NCBI RefSeq assembly: GCF_004379255.2
Contig: NC_056038.1
Coordinates: 30,988,061 to 31,052,060, forward strand
DNA: 64,000 nt
Origin: Salvia splendens
Lineage: Eukaryota > Streptophyta > Magnoliopsida > Lamiales > Lamiaceae
Reading direction: 5' to 3'
The notes under the pieces are model-generated. The model saw only the letters and a list, made by a program, of their open reading frames with translations, made no database searches and was not told the DNA's origin. Both the position numbers and the translations under genes were made by a program. This document shows positions 1 through 11,936 of this stretch, piece by piece. Position 1 is the first letter of the stretch, and the number at the start of each line of letters is the position of its first letter.

Positions 1-3000
1 TGGACTTGTCGTTGTTTTTGAGCGAGGGAACAGCACTAGGAGCGGTAAATGGGAAGGGTTTGCGATGAGTAATGGGAAGGTAGATGGACTTGTTTATATC
101 TTGCATAAGTGCAGTTTCACTGTCAAAGAGATTGGCTGAGTTGAAGAACATCTCAAACACCTTCATGCAATATAAATGTGTTTGCTTGCAAGATTTACTC
201 ATTTCTTGTTCAAATCTGTCTGAGAACACAAGCTGCACCAATTCTTTCTTTTTCAGCTCCAGCATCTCTCTCACATGCGCTACTGATTCTTCGATGCCAC
301 TCTCGGGATTTTGCTGCCAGTGGAGCATCACCATGTTCATCTTTCCATCCACCACTTCTTTCTGCATATGTTCATTAAAATTATTCAATGGAGGAAATAA
401 AGAGATTATCCCATTAATTAGTAATATATGTGAATAATTACTTGATAACTCTGCATGTCGTTTGATAAACGTGCGATGGCCATGAGCAATTTGGTGATGT
501 TTTGGTATTGAAGAGGGTTTGCATTTGGGTTGAAGAAATTAGGGGTGGCTGGAAGAGCTATTGTGTGTGCTGCGATCGACAGCATCCCGGTTTCTAGGTA
601 TTCATCCATGCATGGTGTGTACCCTGTTAGACTCCATCTTCTCTCCACCATCCACGACATGAAGCAATCACGCCACTACAACATATAAACAGCAGAGCAG
701 CTCATATAAGGTATGTAGCATACCATTTCCCTATAAAAATATATACTCGAAAGTAAATTAAAATCTAGTGTTACACCAAACTTACAAGTTGTTGCAACTT
801 GGGCACTACTGTGCTTCCTTCTTGTGGCTCGCATATTGTAACGAAGTCATTCACAAACTCATCTACCGCCTCAAAGATCGTCTTGCTATGGCCCCCTAAT
901 CCATTGCCCTCCCATCTACAAGTTAAATGTAAGTATTTATTCTCACGCAATTCATGAGTACAGAGTGCGTGCACATGGTGTGTGCGCAGAGAACTTGCGA
1001 TGCTGATGCTCAAATATGGTTATACCTTTGAACTGCATCAGTCAAAATTTCCAAGTCAGGCAAGGAACCTTCCATGTCATAAAAGTCATCAGCGACTGTC
1101 ACAATTATGGCAGCCTTTGCAATAATCATCCTCATGACTGAATTGTGAGGAAAGAGAGAGCAAGAAGCAATTGCAAAATAGGTATAAACTGTCTTCTCCC
1201 TTCCAAATCCCATCTCACTAAGCCTCCATTTCTTCGCCCACCTAAATATATATTCAAGCATATGTTTCTCATTAATAATTGTCAAATTGAAAGGATTAAT
1301 CTCATGAATAGGACTAACCCTTTAAGCTCCTCTAATTCACGCATGTATATTGACTGCATAAATTCAAAATTTTCAACAGCCAGCTGCCTCAACTTGGTGT
1401 TCTCAAGGCAGGAAAACCTGTTTATTATCAAAGTAGGTAGCATTATTACTATAACTTATAAGTAACTAACAATTTATGAGTGATGAAAATAGATACCTGT
1501 AGAAAGAGGCCTTCCCAATCCATAAAGGGCTGCTTTTGTTTTCCTCAATCCACTTCCTATGATAGAGACGATCAAGACGAGCAGTCCATGGAACATCCAC
1601 CTCATACTTGATCTACTCAGATGAATAATCGAAGGAGATGAGATGATGCTACAAAGTATAAAATGAATTGACTGTGTGTTTATGTATATATATATATATA
1701 TGTACCATATTTTGCAGGCCTTTTGAAATTAACAAGTTATAATCTCTATGCCTGGTCTTGGAATTTTGGAGCAATTTAGTAGCAAACTTTCTTGCTTCAT
1801 CTAATTGGTGCTCTCCTGGATATGCTAAATCTGTAGCTCTGTAAACACTGTACATCGCGGTGATGAAGTGTTGGCTGTTTTGTTCCATATACTCCATTGT
1901 TTCTGGTTGATTCACAAACCAGCAGAAGCTCTCTGCTTACAATTGTATTAATATGAAAATAATTAATACTAAACATAAACTGATTGAAATTCAAGTGCTG
2001 ATAAATTAAGATAAAGTACCTGGATTAACGTCGTGTCCATGCATCCGGAGAAGCCGGAAAGCCATTGCATCTTTGAATAATTTCAAGGGGAAACTGCTGT
2101 TCGGATTTGGTTTATTATTCTGCTGACTCCTGAACAAACGCAAATCAATACGATGATTTAGTTAATTTATCATCGACTATGATGTTGCGGTTCATTAGCC
2201 AAGATGGTAGTTAGAAATAGGATTATTACCTATAGATTTGAGCAAGAAGCAGTTCAATATCTTGATGAAAATGTGGAGCTAGGCCAAGTCTTTGCACGTG
2301 GTCCACCAAGGACAGTTTTATCAAGTCTCCATCCATAGGATATATTGCAGGTACTGCAATGTCATTAATTCTCTTTTTAATTTACTCAAGATTATTTATT
2401 ATGAACATCTTACTGAGCCAGCAGAAGGGATAGATTATTTATTATATGTAGTACAAGATTATTATTAGACTAAGTAAACTACCTCCACTTGGAAATTTAT
2501 GAAGGAGTGATTGCAGATATTTAAGACAATCCATATTCTGGGTGGACATAAAGGCTTGAGCAGTGGCCGCCGGCGACTGAAACAGCGATCCTTCGCTGCT
2601 CAAGTATCGCTTCACCGTTTCTTTGTGATCAAAATGGTAAGTAGATGGGAATGTCTCCAAGTATGAAAGGAGTGGCGGAAAGCAACGCCGTTCCTCGTCT
2701 CCAACTAGCTCTTCCCTGCAATTCCACCCATTTTTTAGTTTTAGTCAAGACTTAGCTTGGGCTTAATTAGCTAGCTTGCATTTCACGTTGAGAACATGTT
2801 AATAATGAAAATTATGCATTTTGTAATTACGTTTCAAGAATATGTTGACGCCGGACGAAAATGTGAGCTATAGCTGTGACTAATCCGTGAGGGAAAACAA
2901 GAGGAAGCGCGTGGGCCTCTGCCAGCTCAACCATAGCCGGAAAAGTCAGCACGAACCACCGCGGCAAGTTCTGATAGTTTATCTTGAGAAGTATCTCCGC

Positions 3001-3425
3001 CTTCGACTCAATAAACCGCAGCCCTGCATGGATACATATAAAAGTGTCACAAACTAATTAACTAACTATATCAGTATATATGAATGAAATATAATAATAC
3101 CTGATTCAATATTTGGATGGGCAGGGTCCCACATTTTGAGAGCAATCAAGCAAGCAAGAGTAGAGGGGAGAGCATCAATGGTGGGAATTCCTTCTTCATT
3201 GGTTTCTGCCCAAAACCCACCTTCTTTTTGGTTTTGGATTATCCAATTCAGGCAGTTGGAAAACATGGGAATTTTGTGATTATTTTGGTGGGGAATCATG
3301 GCAAGCCAAGCAGTGTCATAGGCTGAGGGGGACACAAATGCATCACTATGGCTATGGAGCTTACAAAATATTTCATTTTTCACTTGATTAACAAGGGACT
3401 CGATTGACAGCAGTGACGACTCCAT
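1..3425 (-). CDS. Terpene synthase, TPS-f / geranyllinalool synthase-like (C-terminus beyond window)
   Basis: A class I terpene synthase that would ionise a prenyl diphosphate, probably geranylgeranyl diphosphate giving (E,E)-geranyllinalool. By eye it splits into 12 exons with GT-AG borders: 3101-3425, 2831-3023, 2483-2715, 2230-2353, 2020-2129, 1706-1932, 1497-1612, 1319-1417, 1026-1241, 786-915, 442-675 and 1-361 (open at the edge). The frame stays open for about 789 codons. Motifs seen: SPSAYDTAW near residue 40, GSLFQSPAATAQAF, the Mg-binding DDFYD at about 527-531, and an NSE/DTE motif (N, D, S, E) at about 663-671. The class II DxDD motif was not seen. The start is the ATG at 3425; no plastid transit peptide precedes the conserved VSPSAYDTAW region, as in geranyllinalool synthases. 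The family call rests on recalled similarity to Arabidopsis TPS04; a linalool or other TPS-f product is possible. It looks functional as far as visible. Confidence 0.9.
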
Positions 3426-3513
3426 TATTATTATTTTCAGAAATGTTTTGTTTCTCACTTTTCCTTAATTAGTGCAACTACTTTGGACATGACATATATT
3501 CCATGGATGGATG

Positions 3514-3521
3514 TATTTATA
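3514..3521 (-). promoter_or_regulatory. Probable TATA box of the terpene synthase gene
   Basis: The minus strand reads TATAAATA here, about 90 bp upstream of the ATG at 3425, a normal plant core promoter distance. A Harbinger-type end lies only about 50 bp further upstream (3573), so upstream promoter elements must be in or beyond transposon DNA. Confidence 0.55.
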
Positions 3522-3572
3522 CTAAATTAGTGATGGGGACATTCTTTGAATAACCTGGATACAACAAACTAA

Positions 3573-4710
3573 GGGCACCCGCAACGCCTTACGCGGGTGT
3601 CCTGCGTTCCGTCACGGGGGACGGGACGGCGGCGCGATGCGTTGCGGCGCCCCGTCTCGTCCCCAGCCCGTCCCGATCCCGTCCCGCGTCCCGTCACGGC
3701 ATGACGAGTGACGAGCCGCCTCGCCACGCGTCGAGGCGCCATGCTTGACGCCCACTCGTCGGCTCGCGAGTGGGCATCGTCACGCTGACGCAATAAATCA
3801 TTTTTTTAAAATAATTCGAATTTAAAAAAAATATAAATTGTAAACGGTAAAATTGCCGTTTAATTAGCCATTTTTATTTTATTATTGTTTTTTTAATTTT
3901 TTGTACTCTATAAATACTCCTAATTTATTCTCATTTCACACACAACTACACATCTTCTCTCCCCAAATAATGTCCATTTCCTCTCCAATTTTCATCTAAC
4001 ATCTCATCACAAATGTCCGGCGACGGAAACTCCGGCGGTGGCGGCTCCGGCGCGTGGGATCTCAATGCGTTCGGCGACTGGGGGAGCATGTACAACACAT
4101 TGGGTGGTTCCGGTTCGTCGACGCCGGGCACCCAGGGTTCGTCGACGCCGGGGGGTACCAACCACCCAATTTTGACGTGGATGCATATGCCCGTCCCTCT
4201 GCCCCGCGGTATTCGCAGGGACTATCCTAGATTTGGGAGGATTATTCCGTTGAACCCACTCCGGGAGGAGGCCGAGGCGGTGGAAGTTCCAGGGCAAAGG
4301 CGGAGGCGGGCGAGGAGGAGGAGGAAGAGGAGGAGGATCTAGGCCGGCATCCGTATAGCAGCAAAGAAACGATGACGGTGTACAACGCCTGGATCCGTGT
4401 TTCATACGATCCCATCGTCGGGAATCAACAAAGCCGGAAGTGTTTCTGGGAAAAGGTCTCCGAGGCCTACCACCAGATTAAGCCGAAGGGGTCCCGCCGT
4501 CATACATATAAGATGCTTCGCGCTCACTTTGACCGAGTCGACAGAGAGGTCAAAAGATTATGCGGCATCTACACGAACGAAACGGCTCAGTACCAAAGCG
4601 GATCCACGGGAGCCGACATTCTGAGGTCGGCTTTGCGCGTCTACCACGACGACACCGGCAAACAATTCAAATTTGTTGATGTTTGGCAGGTCGTCAAGGA
4701 CGAGGAAATG
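3573..4710 (+). mobile_element. PIF/Harbinger element, 5' part (truncated at right)
   Basis: It starts with GGGCACCCGCAACGCC after a TAA trinucleotide (3570-3572), as expected for PIF/Harbinger elements, which duplicate TWA. A GC-rich subterminal stretch (3590-3790), an AT-rich leader with TATAAATA at 3909-3916, and an ORF1-type gene follow. ORF1 breaks off near 4707 where GC-rich DNA of a second element begins. No matching right terminus was found, so this is a fragment or the left part of a rearranged composite. Confidence 0.65.
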
Positions 4711-4725
4711 AGGACGCGGCTATAG
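4013..4725 (+). pseudogene. PIF/Harbinger ORF1 (Myb/SANT-like DNA-binding protein), broken
   Basis: ORF1 of plant PIF/Harbinger elements encodes a Myb/trihelix-like protein that works with the transposase. The ATG at 4013 opens a Gly/Ser-rich N-terminus. The conserved core (TVYNAWIRVSYDPIVGNQQ, then FWEKVSEAYHQ, RAHFDRVDREVK, YHDDTGKQFKFVDVWQVVKDEE) lies in another frame from about 4152. The frame changes at a run of five G (4151-4155), and there is an in-frame TAG at 4228-4230. The acidic stretch (GAG/GAA codons, about 4305-4335) just before the core is also in the downstream frame. The protein stops soon after VVKDEE, short of the family's Lys-rich C-terminus, which agrees with truncation by a neighbouring element. 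Not functional as written. Confidence 0.75.
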
Positions 4726-6692
4726 CCGCGTTTGGGGCGGATGCGGGGCGGAAGCGGGGCGCCTTATAGTGGGAAGGGTGTCCGCCGCGGGGGTGGACGC
4801 GGCGGGTGGGGGGAGGGGCGGCGGACGAGGAATCGCCGGGCGCGGGGCGAGGACGCGGCTGGGGGGGCTATAGCCGCGCCTATAGGCACGGCGCCTATAG
4901 CGGCGGACATTAGCCGCGGCGGTTCGGGGCGATTTTTAATTTTTTTTTTACACTTCAATTCACCTATAAATACACCCCACTCCATTCATTATTTTCACAC
5001 CATTTAAACACAACATCTATACAAATTTCTCTCACTACAATTTGGGGTCGGAAATGAACAATTTGTGGAGAGACAACTGGAATGCTCTGATTCAACAGGT
5101 GCAACACCAGGCCGCCCAGGAGGTAGCGGCCCGTTTGGCGGAGGAGGCGGAGGATGCGGAGGATCCGTTCCCTCGCACCATTACTCATCGGCGGACAATC
5201 CCAGGAGACCACGTCGGTGCTCACCAACGTTTAATGGATGATTACTTCGTGGATAACCCCCGTTATCCACCCGAGATATTCCGCCGGAGATTCAGGATGT
5301 CGCAGCGGCTGTTCAACTATATAGCGATGAATTTGGCGGAGCGTTACCGGTGCTTCACCCTCCGGCGTGATGCGGCTGGCCGGATCAGGCTGTCCACACA
5401 ACAGAAGTGCACCGCTGCAATCCGACAGCTTGCCTACGCTGGACCAGCGGACATGTTCGATGAATACCTACAGATGGGTGAGACGACTAGCCTCACGGTG
5501 CTTAGGCAGTTCTGTAAGGGGATCAGGGAAATTTTCGGTGGGGAGTTTCTACGGAAGCCCAACCCGGATGAGTGTCAGTGCCTACTTGATATGCACGGGT
5601 CGGTGCACGGCTTCCCAGGAATGTTAGGAAGCATCGATTGCATGCATTGGGAATGGAGGAACTGCCCCGTGGCATGGAAAGGTCAGTTCACTACTGGATT
5701 CAAAAGCAAACATCCAACGATGATATTGGAAGCCGTTGCGGACTACCGTCTGAAGATCTGGCATGCGTATTTCGGCGTGGCAGGTTCGAACAACGACATC
5801 AATGTTCTTCAGTCGTCGCCTCTCTTCAACGAGGAGTGCCGGGGGGAGTGGCCAGAAATCAGCTTCGTAGCCAACGGTACGCAGTACAGTAGGGGCTACT
5901 ATTTGGCAGATGGAATAGATCCGCGGTGGCCCGTATTCGTGAAGACTGTCCGCCAACCGGTAGGACCGAAGAAACAATATTTTGCGCGCAAACAAGAGAG
6001 TGCTAGGAAGGACGTTGAGCGGGCTTTTGGTTCCTCCAATTGCGGTGGGCTATTATACGGTGTCCGGCACGAGTTTGGCACGAAGATGATGTCGCGAATA
6101 TTATGTTAGCCTGTATCATATTGCATAATATGATAATAGAAGATGAAGGATTTGCGGCAGAGCGATGGGCGCCGGAAGAGGGTGCAAGTACAAGTCACGG
6201 TATCGCCTCCGCGCCGATCCAGATGGGCGTACCACGGAGCAATGAATATTTGATCCAACGCTTCGCTGATATGCGCAGGACCACATCACATAACACACTG
6301 CAGGCCGATTTGATTGAAGAAGTGTGGGCACGTAGGGGAGGTAGTGGCGTTGTGTAAACTTGGTAGTGATTTGTACTAGATTCAATGTAGTGTGTGATTT
6401 TAATTTTAATTTAGTGTGTAATTCTAATTTTAATTTTAATTTGTATTTTTATTTTTATTTTTATTTTTAATTCGTATAGTCGGCTTCTTCTAATCCACTA
6501 AGAGCCCGATAAATTTGTTCTTAATTACTTGAAATATTATAAAATTAAAGTTGATTATAAAATTTGGGGGCTATTGGAGGTGTCCACCATAGTAGCGGAC
6601 ACAAAATTTTGGGGCTATGGATAATAAAATTGGGGCTATGGACAAAAACTGGGGCGGGGCTATTGGGCGTGTCCGCCTTATAGTGGACACCC
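4711..6692 (+). mobile_element. Second PIF/Harbinger element with transposase
   Basis: GC-rich DNA (4726-4930), a TATAAATA at 4965-4972, then a transposase gene. The right end reads ...GCCTTATAGTGGACACCC followed by TAA (6693-6695). Near the left end, a GCCTTATAGTGGG stretch at about 4760-4773 abuts GGGTGTCCGCC (about 4776), as if a right-end-like and a left-end-like sequence were joined. The exact left terminus is therefore uncertain. The GGGYRYCC form of both outer ends and a TAA at each flank (3570-3572, 6693-6695) also allow one composite spanning 3573-6692. Confidence 0.6.
5054..6357 (+). pseudogene. PIF/Harbinger transposase (DDE superfamily), one frameshift
   Basis: The transposase cuts and pastes the element using a DDE catalytic triad. 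From the ATG at 5054 the N-terminal region carries a helix-turn-helix-like part (FRRRFRMSQRLFNYIAMNL). Candidate catalytic residues follow in order: D in GSIDCMHWEW, D in SNNDINVLQ and E in ARKDVERAFG. Directly after AFG the frame breaks at about 6029-6031, as expected from loss of a single base. The conserved C-terminus (PARVWHEDDVANIMLACIILHNMI) continues in the next frame to the stop at 6355-6357. With one lesion in about 430 codons this is a recently dead copy. An intact relative elsewhere in the genome could act on it. Confidence 0.85.
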
Positions 6693-6695
6693 TAA

Positions 6696-7524
6696 GGAAT
6701 TCAAATAAGTGTACACTCCGCACTTCTAACTTATTTGATGTCTCATTATGATCACGTTGATCAATCAAGTTAATCCAATTACACTAAAATATCCAACAAA
6801 TGGATGTTTCAAAAGTCAGATGATAATAAAGAGAACCTCGTGAGAAACAAGTTCAACCCAAATTACTATGATTGGGGATTTAGCGTCTCAGACCAGTACT
6901 CTCGTCTTTAAGATAAATTGCTGCAAGAAATGGTGGATGATCTAATGGGGAAGACGAGAACGTCATATATATTTCTAATATTATATCCCCTCTCTGGGAT
7001 TTAAAATCACATTTTCGCATTTTAGGATGTCCGTAATTTAAAGTTCTATTTGTTTTTTTTTTATTTTAGGTAAGTGGACTTATCATTCAATTAATTCATT
7101 ATATTCATATTCTATTAGTAGTATATAAAAGTGGATGTCATATTTCATTGTCATTTTTTCATTTTTTTTCCACAAAGTTAAACAATTTCTAAATTAAAAT
7201 GTGAATATAAATGACGGATGGAGAGAGAAAAGTGCCTAGTGCGTAGTCGCAACTGATAGTGGAATAGATCTTTATTCCATGTCATTGTTTATATTTATGG
7301 TTGATAGATACAATATGAATTAGACTAATTCACTATCGCATAATATGACTAGTGATCCCTGATTTTATTTCTAATAGTTAAATACTTAAATTAGGATTCT
7401 AATTCTCTATTCCTATACATCTAAATTCTTGATATATGACTTATTAATCCCTGATTTTATTTCTAATAGTTAAATACTTTTCCTTCTTATATCCAAAAAT
7501 TAGTCTGCATTTACTTTATTTAAA
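6696..7524. other. AT-rich intergenic DNA, no gene seen
   Basis: No coding signal on either strand. A segment of about 35 bp (TCCCTGATTTTATTTC... through AGTTAAATACTT) occurs twice, near 7353 and near 7446, with about 93 bp between the starts. Confidence 0.5.
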
Positions 7525-7560
7525 CTAGTATTAACACTCGTGCTATGCACGTGACATAAA
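7525..7560 (-). mobile_element. Candidate Helitron 3' end
   Basis: On the minus strand the sequence has a hairpin (CGTGC-ATA-GCACG, extendable by CAC/GTG with a bulged A), then about 10 nt, then CTAG at 7525-7528 with a T as the next flanking base. A stem close to a terminal CTRR before T is the 3' signature of Helitrons. The body would extend rightwards. No TC-starting 5' end could be identified, so the element length is unknown. Confidence 0.45.
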
Positions 7561-8001
7561 AGTTTCAAATTATAAATACAAAATAAATGAATATATAAAA
7601 CCATAAACCATGTATGGCTATATCTTTCACCCAACTATTACATTAATACGCACAAAAATATGATAATTTTCATTTATGGAAAGTTATCCCAATTTATTAC
7701 ACATATACACCAAGTTATTTATAACTTATACCACCATTAAAACATTACTTCAACTACTCTTCCCCCCTCTCATACTTTACAAATTTTATCTTAATTTCCA
7801 TAGCATATTATATGCCTATATTTTTATTGAACGAAGAGAGTAATGTACATAAATATAATATTTTAAAAAGCATAAAAGAGAATATAGGAATCAAAGTTAT
7901 AAAGAACAAAATCTTATCTCATAAAAGAAATCAAAATCAAATAAATTGTACTTTTTCATACTACATTTAGTGTCCACAATCTTATCTCATGACGCAAATT
8001 A

Positions 8002-8778
8002 TTTTGTAACAATCTCATCCTATGAATATCATCACCCAAACACTATAATTTTACTTAATTAATATTTTAACATTTCTTGAATATATGTACTATGCAAGTT
8101 TAGAGAATTTATTTTTCTTTCATCCAAAATAAAATTATAATAAAATTTTATATAGTTATACTATCTTAATAATAACTTATAAAAAAACTAAATGTCTCAA
8201 TAAAAAAATACTTAAATCGCAATAAATATTATAATAGTAAGTACCAAATGGATCTTTAACACTATAGGGTTTTAATGACTTAGCATAACTTATGATGTAT
8301 GGCCAAAGACTAAATACATAGTAATTATTTATAATAGATAAAATAAAATCAACTCAATTAGAATTATGTATACTAAATTTAACTATAGAATTTTGTCACA
8401 ATCTCTTCCTATGAATATCATCACCCAAACACTATAATTTTACTTAATTAATATTTTAACATTTCTTGAATATATGTACTATGCAAGTTTAGAGAATTTG
8501 TTTTTCTTTCATCCAAAATAAAATTATAATAAAATTTTATATAGTTATACTATCTTAATAATAACTTATAAAAAACTAAATGTCTCAATAAAAAAATACT
8601 TAAATCGCAATAAATACTATAATAGTAAGTACCAAATAGATCTTTAACACTATAGGTTTTAATGACTTAGCATAACTTATGATGTATGGCCAAAGACTAA
8701 ATACATAGTAATTATTTATAATAGATAAAATAAAATCAACTCAATTAGAATTATGTATACTAAATTTAACTATAGAAT
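8002..8778. repeat. 389-bp tandem duplication
   Basis: Units 8002-8390 and 8391-about 8778 are nearly identical, both beginning TTTTGT(A/C)ACAATCTC and running through TATGTACTATGCAAG, TAAATCGCAATAAAT and ATGATGTATGGCCAAAG. A few substitutions and 1-bp indels separate them, so the duplication is fairly recent. It holds no coding frame. Confidence 0.9.
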
Positions 8779-9590
8779 TAACATTAGAATTATGTATACT
8801 AAATTTTATATTATCCGATAATCACATTTTAGTTGACTATTTATTTCTTCTGTTTAATTTTAGACCGTAGCATAACTTGATATATATTGCCAAAGAATAA
8901 ATGAGTTGTTAATATTGGAAAGAATAAATTTCTTACTTCCCACCACATACACGTATAAAAAGTAAATTGCCACTTAAAATAACGATAATATTTTATGCAT
9001 CTTATTTGTTTTGAATAATATGAAATTTACACTACTCTTATATTTAGAATTTATACAAACTTTATAAGTAAGATTTAATTTTACATATATGAACTGCCTT
9101 AATTTTACACTACACTTAATACTACTCTTTAGTAGTATTATTTAATTAATTAGAGACTAATTAAAATATATGAACTGAAAACTTTAATTGAGTATTATAG
9201 GATGAAAATTGTAAACATTACATATTTGTGTTGTCGTTTAGCTTGTGAATTAATTCAGAAAAAAAATATTACAATAAAGGATTAAATTGCAATTTTAACC
9301 TAAATAAATGGAAGGCAAACTAAACTCTATAGCACAATTCCAATTTTAATCCAAATATAAGGCTAATTAACATATACTACTACTTTTATAACTAAATTGT
9401 AAAAAAAATGAAAAATATATATGAAGTATATACTAAATCCAATAAATTAATAGTCCAAATTAAATCTAACTTTTAAGACACAATAATACCTAATTTAGGA
9501 CTATATTCAATTAAAAAGAAAATCAATCAATGGAGTATAAAATTTTCCAAAAATCCAACTCAATAAAAACCTAAATAAACCCTACCAACC
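8779..9590. other. AT-rich intergenic DNA, no gene seen
   Basis: Very AT-rich. ATTAGAATTATGTATACTAAAT, also part of the preceding 389-bp units, recurs near 8785. No gene or clear transposon terminus seen. Confidence 0.45.
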
Positions 9591-10200
9591 CTACGATAAA
9601 AGTTGTGCCTCCCTATTCTCCATCTCTCTCCCAATCACGCCTCTCTCTTCCTCTCCTGCGCCTCCACACTCTCTCTCAATCGGCCTCGCCACCTCCCTCT
9701 CGTTGCCTTGCCTCGCCACCTCCCTCTCTCTGCCAATCGACGCCGCCACGCCCACCGCCGTGCTCGCCGGGTTTCCTTCCATCCTGCTTAACTGTCTGTT
9801 TGGTCGGCCATGGTGTCGTCGGATGGCTCTTGCAGAGTTGCAGTGCCTGCACCGCCGCCGCTGCCTCCGTCTCTTCCGCCGGATGGTTTTCTTCCGGCCG
9901 CCGCTGCTACCTACGTCCCTTCCGCCGCCGCCGCTGCCTCCGTCCCTTCTGCCGCCGCTGCCTTTACTTTCTAGCCATGCATCTCCGGCGCTGGCCTCAT
10001 CCCCGATGAAGTATCTTTTTCATGTTTCAGAATATATAATTTAAAATCAATATTAATTTATTCAAAGTTTCAGAATGTATAAATTGAAAGATTCTACATA
10101 GATTTTTGCTAATTTGATATGTTTGTTCCTTTGCCAAAGCCATTGCCGGAGTTCTCGCCGGAGCCATCATCGGATTCCAAGCAGAACCACCCCCTATTTT
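9591..10200. other. GC-rich, CT-biased island of unknown origin
   Basis: A pyrimidine-rich stretch with CGCC/CGCCG codon-like runs stands out from the AT-rich surroundings. Several overlapping frames are open (for example 9605-10009 plus), but all are low-complexity Pro/Ser/Leu/Arg strings with no domain. A second short GC-rich patch, about 10140-10190 (GCCGGAG repeats), follows. It could be a gene 5' region captured by a transposon, or a dead promoter/exon. I recognise no gene. Confidence 0.35.
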
Positions 10201-11665
10201 GCAATCAGAAAATTAGAAAATTAGTCCATGATACATAAATGTAGATTCAACTAAAGGCAGACTCTATTTAAAAGTGTTTCAAAACTTTCTCAATAAGCTA
10301 CAATTTTATCGAACAATACTCAAAATAAAATAAAGAAATAAAAGCTACTTCATCTCTCAATTTTCCCTCCAAAAAGGGTATCATTGCCTTTTCACCAAAC
10401 TGGCACCTTAGATTATGATAGATGATTGTATATATATGATTGTATAAAATCCTACATTATTTTAATTAGGGGATTCATATTATATATATGATCGTATGAT
10501 TTAAGATTATTGTATGATTTGGAAATATTAGCTGACGATAAATTATTATCATATATTTGTCATTATTAATGTTTTCCTCTAATACTCCACAAACTAGTGC
10601 ATGCATGATAAAAACTAGTACTTATTTGCAATGAATCATCATATAAAGATTACTTAATGAGGAGAAAATAATTGCCCAAAATTTAGGTCGGATAAATGAT
10701 TAATATCAAAATTATATAGTTTTGACACAGAGACACCATTAATGGGGCATTGGATTCCATCCATTGATTCACAAGGTTTTAAAAATCAGACCGCCGATTT
10801 AGTCACAAACCGTTTAAACCATTGGAGTATTGAACCGTTATGACAAGAAAAATCGATTGGTTTCTACTGTGAACCGGGTTCCGGTTGAATTGATTTTGAT
10901 TTTGATTTTGATTTTTTATAAATTATCCATATTCGTTGCTCTTTCCTTCCTCTTTCCTGTGTGTCATTTTCCTTTTACTTGCAAACTCTCGGCATAAAAA
11001 CAATCAAATTGTAGTTGCAATAACTCATTGCTTACGTTTGCAGTGGTAGAATATAGATTGAGTTTGTGTTTGTTAATGTGAACATTATTTAACGTTGTAC
11101 TACCAGTTAATAATCGGTACCAGTCAGTAATAGTTCATGATAGTAACAAGTCATTTTCATCATTTTCAACGGGCGTACATTATACATATAAGCATCACAC
11201 AAAAATGAATGGATAGTTAAATTTCGAAAACAAACATAGTACTCCCTAGCTACATGAAGAAAATTACTCCATGCGCATATTAAAACAATAGTACTTTCGA
11301 AGTTTTTCACTCATAACTCATGAGCATGTATACATCAGATATGTTTAAGTTTATAAAGAAGTACTACATATATATTGATATAAGTTGTTTTAAGAGTTTG
11401 CGACTCTATTAATGCATGATATATACAATTTCATTGACACTTTAACAGAACCTGAAATCTTTTCTGCCTCCAATTATTTTGTTAGTATTAATTAAGATTC
11501 ATGATCATCAAATCCATTTATGGCTTATATATAATTGCTTTATACCATACCAATTTTATTTTTTTGATAAACACTTAGTAGTAAAATACTAAAGTTAATT
11601 GTGAGGCATAAAAAACTAAGGCACTTATATATGAATACAATCCGACTTAAAAATTGAGCTACTTA
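10201..11665. other. AT-rich intergenic DNA with a short GATTTT repeat
   Basis: No gene seen. About four copies of TTGATTTTGATTTT lie at 10886-10917. The stretch 10780-10890, with AACCGTTTAAACC and GAACCGGGTTCCGGTTGAA, resembles dispersed plant repeats rich in CGGTT/AACCG. Confidence 0.4.
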
Positions 11666-11936
11666 GAGTATCTCCAAGAGTACACTAAAACCTAAAATGG
11701 GATAGGTAATTAGCTCCAATAGTCCCAGTTTTGGTTTTTGGAAAAAAATACCTATCTATAGGTTTATACTAAACTCAAACCTAAAAGTTTTTCAAATTTT
11801 GTAAGTAAAAAAAGCATAATATAGAGAATATTTTTTTAAGTTTGAGTTTAGTGTAAATAGTTGGAGTAAAATCATACTCGATGTGACATTTACACTAAAA
11901 TGAGTTTGAGTCTAGTGTAAATGGTTGGAGATGCTC
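11666..11936. mobile_element. Tourist-like MITE (TTA target duplication)
   Basis: The left end GAGTATCTCCAAGAGTACACT and the complement of the right end (GAGCATCTCCAACCATTTACACT) form inverted repeats. TTA flanks both sides (11663-11665 and 11937-11939). The size (271 bp) and lack of coding capacity fit a non-autonomous PIF/Harbinger element. Confidence 0.75.

Noticed and set aside
9591..10044. Pro/Ser-rich open frames in a CT-rich island
   Set aside because: Several overlapping frames are open at once because of composition. No conserved motif, no consistent splice or start context.
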